Assembly (NCBI GenBank): GCA_037176705.1
Contig: CM073889.1
Location: 53,189,596-53,253,595 of the forward strand
DNA: 64,000 nucleotides
Source: Molossus alvarezi
Lineage: Eukaryota; Chordata; Mammalia; Chiroptera; Molossidae
Direction: 5' to 3'
Notes under the pieces: generated by a model
Database searches by the model: none
What the model saw: only the letters and a program-made list of their open reading frames with translations
Told to the model about the DNA's origin: nothing
Translations under genes and position numbers: made by a program
In this document: positions 1 to 11,605 of the stretch, one piece after another
How the letters are laid out: the number at the start of each line of letters is the position of its first letter
How positions within the stretch are numbered: the first letter of the stretch is position 1

Positions 1-186
1 AGTGATGTAGTTTAAACATTTGATGTGTACATCCAAGGAGAAATACATGAATGTGAAGACACTGACAATACCATGGGTGTTTCACATTGCATTTCTCTGT
101 GAGTTAGAACAAGAGGAGGGTTCTGGAGAAAAGGCACTTGTACAGTTGTCCTGGGTATCAATTTCAATTAGCTACCCACAAATTAT

Positions 187-203
187 GCCCGGTTTGCGCG
201 GCA
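187..203 (-). other. CpG-dense patch with weak CENP-B-box resemblance (shown in M1)
   Basis: Three CpGs fall within 12 bp (190-200) in an otherwise CpG-poor monomer. Read on the minus strand, the 17 bp match 7 of the 9 core positions of the mammalian CENP-B box. The two T positions of TTCG are replaced (GCCG). Type A copies change one T to G here but keep the CpGs. I do not call it a functional box. Confidence 0.25.
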
Positions 204-839
204 TAGTTTGCATTGGAGAGTTATCCACTGTTGCACGTAAATGCAGCTGACTGCCTTCTTTCCTATACGACAAGAAAGACAATTTGTACGAGAAGAAGAG
301 GTAACTTTTCAACATACTACTTTTCTTCCTTGGATATGAGTTGTTTGCCTGGAAGAGTCTACAAAGCATCTCGATACCAAATACAGGCTGCGCTGCAGAA
401 ATGAAACATTTTGGTTAGAGCAGTGTTCAGGTCCTGGAAATCTATACCCTATTCAGTTCTACACACATTCTCTCCATGCGTTACCAAATGAATCAGAGTC
501 ATGCCATGGATCCACGATACATTTCACTGTTTGTGCCGATTTCCACATTAACATAAGGTGTAGATACCTGTTTTCTGCAGAGAATTGAATGTAAACCCTT
601 GTCCTGAGTGTGAAATGCTGGAATTATCCCGTGGAAATGAATGATAACTCCCGAACTTATGCTTAAAATACCCTGTGACAGATTCAACCTATTTCTTGAT
701 ATCTGACAGAATCATCTCCATTATAACAAGGATTCCAAAGAGTTTCAGGCCTTTGAATAATGGTCCTGGATTCACATGTTTCAAGAGTATTTCCCAGAAG
801 AACCTATGAAAATACAGTGGATAATCAAAGGTGTGCATC

Positions 840-1077
840 ACTGGTGTTCTTTCTCTGCAGAATTATATAATTACATTCAGTTCAAGAGCAGCATGGAAAC
901 CTCAATATGGTGTAGTGGCAATTGGACTGTTCAGTGGCTCTCTGTCCTAAAAACAGTGTTCCCATTGACTAACTTCTTCACATACTGTCTAAATATGGTG
1001 AAGAAGATTCTTGGGCTATACCCACTTCACAAAACATGGAACCAACACTGGTGTTCTGTTCTGCAGATTATGTGTTA
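840..1077 (+). repeat. Imperfect direct repeat pair inside the monomer (shown in M1)
   Basis: ACTGGTGTTCT followed by a CTGCAGA-TTAT stretch occurs at 840-870 and again at 1047-1077, 207 bp apart. A third ACTGGTGTT lies at 1885-1893. The pair is present in every complete monomer apart from single substitutions (ACTGCTG in M7, M16 and type A). Confidence 0.6.
861..872. other. 12 bp perfect palindrome AATTATATAATT (shown in M1)
   Basis: It lies directly after CTGCAG (855-860) and recurs once per monomer, apparently unchanged. It contains a TATA-like core, but I see no other promoter evidence. It could be chance in AT-rich DNA. Confidence 0.5.
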
Positions 1078-1216
1078 GAACAGTTGAGGAAAGTATTGAT
1101 TCAAGGTAATGTGGCAAGCTAACGTTTGCCTATGCCCTTAGACATACTTCTCACCAGAGATCGTTTCTAGGAGCGTTTATACACACCAAACCGATTCCAA
1201 ACGAACTGTGTTAGAA

Positions 1217-1226
1217 CTCTGCAGTT
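1217..1226. other. 3 bp length-variant site (shown in M1)
   Basis: GAACTCTGCAGTTCAG is replaced by the 3 bp shorter GAACTGTGTTCAG in M18, M21, M27 and M33. This removes one CTGCAG site and is a right-domain-only marker. Confidence 0.8.
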
Positions 1227-1825
1227 CAGTTGAGGAAACTCACTTCCATGAAGCCTAGAGAGTGAGGCTTCTCCAACCATAAGCTGTTTTGGTTAAGTAC
1301 CTAAGAAATGTCTGTTTGTTAAGGTGTAATCACACGAAAACCTAGCAGTGCACGTTTCTTTCTCTTGTTCCCTACACACAATTACAAGACTTGCTGGTGC
1401 AGTCTCAGATATCCTGAATTATGGGCAAAACTCTGTGAGAGCCAGGGGCAACATTCATTGGTGGCATGTTTAAACTTGGGAAATTGAGTACCTGTGCAAG
1501 GAAAGTGTGTAGATACATGTTCTAGTAGGAAACTGATGGAATGATTGAGTATTTCCATTTTGGGTCAGGAAATGCACAGATCTTGGCAAGAGTCATGTGA
1601 AACACTTGAATATAGACACTCTCCTCGTGGTGTGGAGAGATCCAGTCTTCTCCTGGAAAGAACAACTAGGACAGGGCACACTGATGTGTAGAATCAAAAG
1701 TTATCCCCTTTTGTGTTCTGTGCTGGTAATGGTTTCCAAGATTGCACAGTTTTCTACAACATTTCTCAAGGCGATACTTGGAATAAGTATGGTTTCTTCT
1801 GTAGCAGTTTGTTTCGCCTAATTCT

Positions 1826-1836
1826 TAGTCAGAACA
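1826..1836. other. Recurrent 4 bp indel site, TTAGTCAGAAC / TTAGAAC (shown in M1)
   Basis: Four bases lying between AG direct repeats are missing in M2, M12, M18, M21, M24, M26, M30 and M33. The AG microhomology could let the deletion arise more than once. It is normally linked to TGTTGG at offset 1723; M28 is the exception. Confidence 0.8.
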
Positions 1837-1935
1837 GTGAACCAACCTAGGGTCTAGAATGAAATAATGGAAAGATTGATAACTACTGGTGTTACACATG
1901 TGCCATTCTTGAAAAAAGCACCTGAACACATCTAA

Positions 1936-3866
1936 AGTGATGTAGTTTAAACATTTGATGTGTACATCCAAGGAGAAATACATGAATGTGAAGACACTGA
2001 CAATACCATGGGTGTTTCACATTGCATTTCTCTGTGAGTTAGAACAAGAGGAGGGTTCTGGAGAAAAGGCACTTGTACAGTTGTCCTGGGTATCAATTTC
2101 AATTAGCTACCCACAAATTATGCCCGGTTTGCGCGGCATAGTTTGCATTGGAGAGTTATCCAGTGTTGCATGTAAATGCAGCTGACTGCCTTCTTTCCTA
2201 TACGACAAGAAAGACAATTTGTACGAGAAGAAGAGGTAACTTTTCAACATACTACTTTTCTTCCTTGGATATGAGTTGTTTGCCTGGAAGAGTCTACAAA
2301 GCATCTCGATACCAAATACAGGCTGCGCTGCAGAAATGAAACATTTTGGTTAGAGCAGTGTTCAGGTCGTGGAAATCTATACCCTATTCAGTTCTACACA
2401 CATTCTCTCCATGCGTTACCAAATGAATCAGAGTCATGCCATGGATCCACGATACATTTCACTGTTTGTGCCGATTTCCACATTAACATAAGGTGTAGAT
2501 ACCTGTTTTCTGCAGAGAATTGAATGTAAACCCTTGTCCTGAGTGTGAAATGCTGGAATTATCCCGTGGAAATGAATGATAACTCCCGAACTTATGCTTA
2601 AAATACCCTGTGACAGATTCAACCTATTTCTTGATATCTGACAGAATCATCTCCATTATAACAAGGATTCCAAAGAGTTTCAGGCCTTTGAATAATGGTC
2701 CTGGATTCACATGTTTCAAGAGTATTTCCCAGAAGAACCTATGAAAATACAGTGGATAATCAAAGGTGTGCATCACTGGTGTTCTTTCTCTGCAGAATTA
2801 TATAATTACATTCAGTTCAAGAGCAGCATGGAAACCTCAATATGGTGTAGTGGCAATTGGACTGTTCAGTGGCTCTCTGTCCTAAAAACAGTGTTCCCAT
2901 TGACTAACTTCTTCACATACTGTCTAAATATGGTGAAGAAGATTCTTGGGCTATACCCACTTCACAAAACATGGAACCAACACTGGTGTTCTGTTCTGCA
3001 GATTATGTGTTAGAACAGTTGAGGAAAGTATTGATTCAAGGTAATGTGGCAACCTAACGTTTGCCTATGCCCTTAGACATACTTCTCACCAGAGATCGTT
3101 TCTAGGAGCGTTTATACACACCAAACCGATTCCAAACGAACTGTGTTAGAACTCTGCAGTTCAGTTGAGGAAACTCACTTCCATGAAGCCTAGAGAGTGA
3201 GGCTTCTCCAACCATAAGCTGTTTTGGTTAAGTACCTAAGAAATGTCTGTTTGTTAAGCTGTAATCACACGAAAACCTAGCAGTGCACGTTTCTTTCTCT
3301 TGTTCCCTACACACAATTACAAGACTTGCTGGTGCAGTCTCAGATATCCTGAATTATGGGCAAAACTCTGTGAGAGCCAGGGGCAACATTTATTGGTGGC
3401 ATGTTTAAACTTGGGAAATTGAGTACCTTTGCAAGGAAAGTGTGTAGATACATGTTCTAGTAGGAAACTGATGGAATGATTGAATATTTCCATTTTGGGT
3501 CAGGAAATGCACAGATCTTGGCAAGAGTCATGTGAAACACTTGAATATAGACACTCTCCTCGTGGTGTGGAGAGATCCAGTCTTCTCCTGGAAAGAACAA
3601 CTAGGACAGGGCACACTGATGTGTAGAATCAAAAGTTATCCCCTTTTGTGTTCTGTGTTGGTAATGGTTTCCAAGATTGCACAGTGTTCTACAACATTTC
3701 TCAAGGCGATACTTGGAATAAGTATGGTTTCTTCTGTAGCAGTTTGTTTCGCCTAATTCTTAGAACAGTGAACCAACCTAGGGTCTAGAATGAAATAATG
3801 GAAAGATTGATAACTACTGGTGTTACACATGTGCCATTCTTGAAAAAAGCACCTGAACACATCTAA
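1936..3866 (+). repeat. Monomer 2 (1931 bp)
   Basis: Carries the 4 bp deletion near offset 1828 (TTAGTCAGAAC becomes TTAGAAC). Also CCAGTG, CATGTAA, GTCGTGG, AAGCTGTAAT, ATTTATTGG, TGTTGG and CAGTGTTCT. It matches M12 except at two sites I noted (CATG/CACG at offset 236 and AAGCTG/AAGGTG at offset 1324). Confidence 0.98.
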
Positions 3867-5801
3867 AGTGATGTAGTTTAAACATTTGATGTGTACATCC
3901 AAGGAGAAATACATGAATGTGAAGACACTGACAATACCATGGGTGTTTCACATTGCATTTCTCTGTGAGTTAGAACAAGAGGAGGGTTCTGGAGAAAAGG
4001 CACTTGTACAGTTGTCCTGGGTATCAATTTCAATTAGCTACCCACAAATTATGCCCGGTTTGCGCGGCATAGTTTGCATTGGAGAGTTATCCACTGTTGC
4101 ACGTAAATGCAGCTGACTGCCTTCTTTCCTATACGACAAGAAAGACAATTTGTACGAGAAGAAGAGGTAACTTTTCAACATACTACTTTTCTTCCTTGGA
4201 TATGAGTTGTTTGCCTGGAAGAGTCTACAAAGCATCTCGATACCAAATACAGGCTGCGCTGCAGAAATGAAACATTTTGGTTAGAGCAGTGTTCAGGTCG
4301 TGGAAATCTATACCCTATTCAGTTCTACACACATTCTCTCCATGCGTTACCAAATGAATCAGAGTCATGCCATGGATCCACGATACATTTCACTGTTTGT
4401 GCCGATTTCCACATTAACATAAGGTGTAGATACCTGTTTTCTGCAGAGAATTGAATGTAAACCCTTGTCCTGAGTGTGAAATGCTGGAATTATCCCGTGG
4501 AAATGAATGATAACTCCCGAACTTATGCTTAAAATACCCTGTGACAGATTCAACCTATTTCTTGATATCTGACAGAATCATCTCCATTATAACAAGGATT
4601 CCAAAGAGTTTCAGGCCTTTGAATAATGGTCCTGGATTCACATGTTTCAAGAGTATTTCCCAGAAGAACCTATGAAAATACAGTGGATAATCAAAGGTGT
4701 GCATCACTGGTGTTCTTTCTCTGCAGAATTATATAATTACATTCAGTTCAAGAGCAGCATGAAAACCTCAATATGGTGTAGTGGCAATTGGACTGTTCAG
4801 TGGCTCTCTGTCCTAAAAACAGTGTTCCCATTGACTAACTTCTTCACATACTGTCTAAATATGGTGAAGAAGATTCTTGGGCTATACCCACTTCACAAAA
4901 CATGGAACCAACACTGGTGTTCTGTTCTGCAGATTATGTGTTAGAACAGTTGAGGAAAGTATTGATTCAAGGTAATGTGGCAACCTAACGTTTGCCTATG
5001 CCCTTAGACATACTTCTCACCAGAGATCGTTTCTAGGAGCGTTTATACACACCAAACCGATTCCAAACGAACTGTGTTAGAACTCTGCAGTTCAGTTGAG
5101 GAAACTCACTTCCATGAAGCCTAGAGAGTGAGGCTTCTCCAACCATAAGCTGTTTTGGTTAAGTACCTAAGAAATGTCTGTTTGTTAAGCTGTAATCACA
5201 CGAAAACCTAGCAGTGCACGTTTCTTTCTCTTGTTCCCTACACACAATTACAAGACTTGCTGGTGCAGTCTCAGATATCCTGAATTATGGGCAAAACTCT
5301 GTGAGAGCCAGGGGCAACATTCATTGGTGGCATGTTTAAACTTGGGAAATTGAGTACCTTTGCAAGGAAAGTGTGTAGATACATGTTCTAGTAGGAAACT
5401 GATGGAATGATTGAATATTTCCATTTTGGGTCAGGAAATGCACAGATCTTGGCAAGAGTCATGTGAAACACTTGAATATAGACACTCTCCTCGTGGTGTG
5501 GAGAGATCCAGTCTTCTCCTGGAAAGAACAACTAGGACAGGGCACACTGATGTGTAGAATCAAAAGTTATCCACTTTTGTGTTCTGTGCTGGTAATGGTT
5601 TCCAAGATTGCACAGTTTTCTACAACATTTCTCAAGGCGATACTTGGAATAAGTATGGTTTCTTCTGTAGCAGTTTGTTTCGCCTAATTCTTAGTCAGAA
5701 CAGTGAACCAACCTAGGGTCTAGAATGAAATAATGGAAAGATTGATAACTACTGGTGTTACACATGTGCCATTCTTGAAAAAAGCACCTGAACACATCTA
5801 A
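3867..5801 (+). repeat. Monomer 3 (1935 bp)
   Basis: Marked by ATGAAAACC at offset 896 and TATCCACTTTT at offset 1707. At every variable site I checked it is the same as M13 (23212-25146), which lies 19,345 bp downstream. Confidence 0.98.
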
Positions 5802-7736
5802 AGTGATGTAGTTTAAACATTTGATGTGTACATCCAAGGAGAAATACATGAATGTGAAGACACTGACAATACCATGGGTGTTTCACATTGCATTTCTCTG
5901 TGAGTTAGAACAAGAGGAGGGTTCTGGAGAAAAGGCACTTGTACAGTTGTCCTGGGTATCAATTTCAATTAGCTACCCACAAATTATGCCCGGTTTGCGC
6001 GGCATAGTTTGCATTGGAGAGTTATCCACTGTTGCACGTAAATGCAGCTGACTGCCTTCTTTCCTATACGACAAGAAAGACAATTTGTACGAGAAGAAGA
6101 GGTAACTTTTCAACATACTACTTTTCTTCCTTGGATATGAGTTGTTTGCCTGGAAGAGTCTACAAAGCATCTCGATACCAAATACAGGCTGCGCTGCAGA
6201 AATGAAACATTTTGGTTAGAGCAGTGTTCAGGTCGTGGAAATCTATACCCTATTCAGTTCTACACACATTCTCTCCATGCGTTACCAAATGAATCAGAGT
6301 CATGCCATGGATCCACGATACATTTCACTGTTTGTGCCGATTTCCACATTAACATAAGGTGTAGATACCTGTTTTCTGCAGAGAATTGAATGTAAACCCT
6401 TGTCCTGAGTGTGAAATGCTGGAATTATCCCGTGGAAATGAATGATAACTCCCGAACTTATGCTTAAAATACCCTGTGACAGATTCAACCTATTTCTTGA
6501 TATCTGACAGAATCATCTCCATTATAACAAGGATTCCAAAGAGTTTCAGGCCTTTGAATAATGGTCCTGGATTCACATGTTTCAAGAGTATTTCCCAGAA
6601 GAACCTATGAAAATACAGTGGATAATCAAAGGTGTGCATCACTGGTGTTCTTTCTCTGCAGAATTATATAATTACATTCAGTTCAAGAGCAGCATGGAAA
6701 CCTCAATATGGTGTAGTGGCAATTGGACTGTTCAGTGGCTCTCTGTCCTAAAAACAGTGTTCCCATTGACTAACTTCTTCACATACTGTCTAAATATGGT
6801 GAAGAAGATTCTTGGGCTATACCCACTTCACAAAACATGGAACCAACACTGGTGTTCTGTTCTGCAGATTATGTGTTAGAACAGTTGAGGAAAGTATTGA
6901 TTCAAGGTAATGTGGCAACCTAACGTTTGCCTATGCCCTTAGACATACTTCTCACCAGAGATCGTTTCTAGGAGCGTTTATACACACCAAACCGATTCCA
7001 AACGAACTGTGTTAGAACTCTGCAGTTCAGTTGAGGAAACTCACTTCCATGAAGCCTAGAGAGTGAGGCTTCTCCAACCATAAGCTGTTTTGGTTAAGTA
7101 CCTAAGAAATGTCTGTTTGTTAAGCTGTAATCACACGAAAACCTAGCAGTGCACGTTTCTTTCTCTTGTTCCCTACACACAATTACAAGACTTGCTGGTG
7201 CAGTCTCAGATATCCTGAATTATGGGCAAAACTCTGTGAGAGCCAGGGGCAACATTCATTGGTGGCATGTTTAAACTTGGGAAATTGAGTACCTTTGCAA
7301 GGAAAGTGTGTAGATACATGTTCTAGTAGGAAACTGATGGAATGATTGAGTATTTCCATTTTGGGTCAGGAAATGCACAGATCTTGGCAAGAGTCATGTG
7401 AAACACTTGAATATAGACACTCTCCTCGTGGTGTGGAGAGATCCAGTCTTCTCCTGGAAAGAACAACTAGGACAGGGCACACTGATGTGTAGAATCAAAA
7501 GTTATCCCCTTTTGTGTTCTGTGCTGGTAATGGTTTCCAAGATTGCACAGTTTTCTACAACATTTCTCAAGGCGATACTTGGAATAAGTATGGTTTCTTC
7601 TGTAGCAGTTTGTTTCGCCTAATTCTTAGTCAGAACAGTGAACCAACCTAGGGTCTAGAATGAAATAATGGAAAGATTGATAACTACTGGTGTTACACAT
7701 GTGCCATTCTTGAAAAAAGCAACTGAACACATCTAA
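5802..7736 (+). repeat. Monomer 4 (1935 bp)
   Basis: CACGTAA, CTTTTCAAC, GTCGTGG, AAGCTGTAAT, TGAGTATT, tail GCAACTG. It aligns with M14 at a shift of 19,345 bp. It departs from M14 at offset 309 (CTTTTCAAC against CTTTCCAAC) and offset 1549. Confidence 0.98.
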
Positions 7737-9670
7737 AGTGATGTAGTTTAAACATTTGATGTGTACATCCAAGGAGAAATACATGAATGTGAAGACACTG
7801 ACAATACCATGGGTGTTTCACATTGCATTTCTCTGTGAGTTAGAACAAGAGGAGGGTTCTGGAGAAAAGGCACTTGTACAGTTGTCCTGGGTATCAATTT
7901 CAATTAGCTACCCACAAATTATGCCCGGTTTGCGCGGCATAGTTTGCATTGGAGAGTTATCCACTGTTGCACGTAAATGCAGCTGACTGCCTTCTTTCCT
8001 ATACGACAAGAAAGACAATTTGTACGAGAAGAAGAGGTAACTTTTCAACATACTACTTTTCTTCCTTGGATATGAGTTGTTTGCCTGGAAGAGTCTACAA
8101 AGCATCTCGATACCAAATACAGGCTGCGCTGCAGAAATGAAACATTTTGGTTAGAGCAGTGTTCAGGTCGTGGAAATCTATACCCTATTCAGTTCTACAC
8201 ACATTCTCTCCATGCGTTACCAAATGAATCAGAGTCATGCCATGGATCCACGATACATTTCACTGTTTGTGCCGATTTCCACATTAACATAAGGTGTAGA
8301 TACCTGTTTTCTGCAGAGAATTGAATGTAAACCCTTGTCCTGAGTGTGAAATGCTGGAATTATCCCGTGGAAATGAATGATAACTCCCGAACTTATGCTT
8401 AAAATACCCTGTGACAGATTCAACCTATTTCTTGATATCTGACAGAATCATCTCCATTATAACAAGGATTCCAAAGAGTTTCAGGCCTTTGAATAATGGT
8501 CCTGGATTCACATGTTTCAAGAGTATTTCCCAGAAGAACCTATGAAAATACAGTGGATAATCAAAGGTGTGCATCACTGGTGTTCTTTCTCTGCAGAATT
8601 ATATAATTACATTCAGTTCAAGAGCAGCATGGAAACCTCAATATGGTGTAGTGGCAATTGGACTGTTCAGTGGCTCTCTGTCCTAAAAACAGTGTTCCCA
8701 TTGACTAACTTCTTCACACACTGTCTAAATATGGTGAAGAAGATTCTTGGGCTATACCCACTTCACAAAACATGGAACCAACACTGGTGTTCTGTTCTGC
8801 AGATTATGTGTTAGAACAGTTGAGGAAAGTATTGATTCAAGGTAATGTGGCAACCTAACGTTTGCCTATGCCCTTAGACATACTTCTCACCAGAGATCGT
8901 TTCTAGGAGCGTTTATACACACCAAACCGATTCCAAACGAACTGTGTTTGAACTCTGCAGTTCATTGAGGAAACTCACTTCCATGAAGCCTAGAGAGTGA
9001 GGCTTCTCCAACCATAAGCTGTTTTGGTTAAGTACCTAAGAAATGTCTGTTTGTTAAGGTGTAATCACACGAAAACCTAGCAGTGCACGTTTCTTTCTCT
9101 TGTTCCCTACACACAATTACAAGACTTGCTGGTGCAGTCTCAGATATCCTGAATTATGGGCAAAACTCTGTGAGAGCCAGGGGCAACATTCATTGGTGGC
9201 ATGTTTAAACTTGAGAAATTGAGTACCTTTGCAAGGAAAGTGTGTAGATACATGTTCTAGTAGGAAACTGATGGAATGATTGAATATTTCCATTTTGGGT
9301 CAGGAAATGCACAGATCTTGGCAAGAGTCATGTGAAACACTTGAATATAGACACTCTCCTCGTGGTGTGGAGAGATCCAGTCTTCTCCTGGAAAGAACAA
9401 CTAGGACAGGGCACACTGATGTGTAGAATCAAAAGTTATCCCCTTTTGTGTTCTGTGCTGGTAATGGTTTCCAAGATTGCACAGTTTTCTACAACATTTC
9501 TCAAGGCGATACTTGGAATAAGTATGGTTTCTTCTGTAGCAGTTTGTTTCGCCTAATTCTTAGTCAGAACAGTGAACCAACCTAGGGTCTAGAATGAAAT
9601 AATGGAAAGATTGATAACTACTGGTGTTACACATGTGCCATTCTTGAAAAAAGCACCTGAACACATCTAA
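7737..9670 (+). repeat. Monomer 5 (1934 bp)
   Basis: Private changes are GTGTTTGAACTC near 8945, a one-base loss in GTTCATTGAGG near 8963, and TTGAGAAATTG near 9212. It has CACACTG at offset 983, shared only with M19. Tail GCACCTG. Confidence 0.98.
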
Positions 9671-11605
9671 AGTGATGTAGTTTAAACATTTGATGTGTAC
9701 ATCCAAGGAGAAATACATGAATGTGAAGACACTGACAATACCATGGGTGTTTCACATTGCATTTCTCTGTGAGTTAGAACAAGAGGAGGGTTCTGGAGAA
9801 AAGGCACTTGTACAGTTGTCCTGGGTATCAATTTCAATTAGCTACCCACAAATTATGCCCGGTTTGCGCGGCATAGTTTGCATTGGAGAGTTATCCACTG
9901 TTGCACGTAAATGCAGCTGACTGCCTTCTTTCCTATACGACAAGAAAGACAATTTGTACGAGAAGAAGAGGTAACTTTTCAACATACTACTTTTCTTCCT
10001 TGGATATGAGTTGTTTGCCTGGAAGAGTCTACAAAGCATCTCGATACCAAATACAGGCTGCGCTGCAGAAATGAAACATTTTGGTTAGAGCAGTGTTCAG
10101 GTCCTGGAAATCTATACCCTATTCAGTTCTACACACATTCTCTCCATGCGTTACCAAATGAATCAGAGTCATGCCATGGATCCACGATACATTTCACTGT
10201 TTGTGCCGATTTCCACATTAACATAAGGTGTAGATACCTGTTTTCTGCAGAGAATTGAATGTAAACCCTTGTCCTGAGTGTGAAATGCTGGAATTATCCC
10301 GTGGAAATGAATGATAACTCCCGAACTTATGCTTAAAATACCCTGTGACAGATTCAACCTATTTCTTGATATCTGACAGAATCATCTCCATTATAACAAG
10401 GATTCCAAAGAGTTTCAGGCCTTTGAATAATGGTCCTGGATTCACATGTTTCAAGAGTATTTCCCAGAAGAACCTATGAAAATACAGTGGATAATCAAAG
10501 GTGTGCATCACTGGTGTTCTTTCTCTGCAGAATTATATAATTACATTCAGTTCAAGAGCAGCATGGAAACCTCAATATGGTGTAGTGGCAATTGGACTGT
10601 TCAGTGGCTCTCTGTCCTAAAAACAGTGTTCCCATTGACTAACTTCTTCACATACTGTCTAAATATGGTGAAGAAGATTCTTGGGCTATACCCACTTCAC
10701 AAAACATGGAACCAACACTGGTGTTCTGTTCTGCAGATTATGTGTTAGAACAGTTGAGGAAAGTATTGATTCAAGGTAATGTGGCAACCTAACGTTTGCC
10801 TATGCCCTTAGACATACTTCTCACCAGAGATCGTTTCTAGGAGCGTTTATACACACCAAACCGATTCCAAACGAACTGTGTTAGAACTCTGCAGTTCAGT
10901 TGAGGAAACTCACTTCCATGAAGCCTAGAGAGTGAGGCTTCTCCAACCATAAGCTGTTTTGGTTAAGTACCTAAGAAATGTCTGTTTGTTAAGGTGTAAT
11001 CACACGAAAACCTAGCAGTGCACGTTTCTTTCTCTTGTTCCCTACACACAATTACAAGACTTGCTGGTGCAGTCTCAGATATCCTGAATTATGGGCAAAA
11101 CTCTGTGAGAGCCAGGGGCAACATTCATTGGTGGCATGTTTAAACTTGGGAAATTGAGTACCTTTGCAAGGAAAGTGTGTAGATACATGTTCTAGTAGGA
11201 AACTGATGGAATGATTGAATATTTCCATTTTGGGTCAGGAAATGCACAGATCTTGGCAAGAGTCATGTGAAACACTTGAATATAGACACTCTCCTCGTGG
11301 TGTGGAGAGATCCAGTCTTCTCCTGGAAAGAACAACTAGGACAGGGCACACTGATGTGTAGAATCAAAAGTTATCCCCTTTTGTGTTCTGTGCTGGTAAT
11401 GGTTTCCAAGATTGCACAGTTTTCTACAACATTTCTCAAGGCGATACTTGGAATAAGTATGGTTTCTTCTGTAGCAGTTTGTTTCGCCTAATTCTTAGTC
11501 AGAACAGTGAACCAACCTAGGGTCTAGAATGAAATAATGGAAAGATTGATAACTACTGGTGTTACACATGTGCCATTCTTGAAAAAAGCAACTGAACACA
11601 TCTAA
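9671..11605 (+). repeat. Monomer 6 (1935 bp)
   Basis: CACGTAA, CTTTTCAAC, GTCCTGG, AAGGTGTAAT, TGAATATT, tail GCAACTG. No private change seen. Confidence 0.98.

Larger units (their letters stand above)
654..1122. other. CpG-free stretch of 469 bp (shown in M1)
   Basis: There is no CpG between the one at 652-653 and the one at 1123-1124, although CpGs occur through most of the rest of the monomer. The stretch contains the recurrent 100-codon frame at 776-1078, the palindrome and the direct repeat pair. Confidence 0.7.
393..1224. repeat. Five dispersed CTGCAG-centred motifs within the monomer (shown in M1)
   Basis: CTGCAG occurs at 393-398, 575-580, 855-860, 1061-1066 and 1219-1224. Several share the form TCTGCAGA followed by AT-rich sequence. 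Intervals (182, 280, 206, 158 bp) are not regular. I read this as relics of older internal duplication, not a clean sub-repeat. The last site is lost in the 3 bp deletion allele (M18, M21, M27, M33). Confidence 0.5.
1..1935 (+). repeat. Monomer 1 (reference phase, 1935 bp)
   Basis: Used as the coordinate reference. Markers are CCACTG and CACGTAA (offsets 228, 236), GTCCTGG (434), CAAGCTAACG (1118), CTGTGCAAGG (1494), TGAGTATT (1549) and tail GCACCTG. It is nearly identical to M11 (19346-21280). I found one difference, in the AAGAAAG run near offset 270. Confidence 0.98.
1..6110 (+). repeat. Shifted duplication L, copy 1 (M1 to early M4)
   Basis: Matches 19346 to ~25450 at a constant shift of 19,345 bp across four monomer starts, including the irregular 1931 bp M2/M12. 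Only about three substitutions were noted up to ~6110. Similarity continues beyond that with more differences. Confidence 0.85.

Noticed and set aside
20..250. 76-codon open frame at the start of each monomer
   Set aside because: It begins at TTG, not ATG, overlaps other frames on both strands, and varies at replacement sites (T/S, R/C, M/T, Q/L). It is a chance frame in a repeat.
861..872. TATATAA-like core as a promoter
   Set aside because: It sits inside a perfect AT palindrome, with no other promoter element or supported transcript nearby.
776..1078. 100-codon open frame starting with ATG, repeated in each monomer, as a gene
   Set aside because: No recognisable domain, no silent-site excess among copies, and no promoter or splice context. 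Its persistence is explained by homogenisation of the array.
1805..1821. Plus-strand TTTCGCCTAATTC as a CENP-B box
   Set aside because: It matches TTCG, A and C of the core but lacks the GGG. Only 6 of 9 core positions agree.
1..1935. Alpha-satellite-like ~171 bp substructure
   Set aside because: Distances between internal motif copies (182, 280, 206, 158 bp) are irregular and neighbouring segments do not align by eye.
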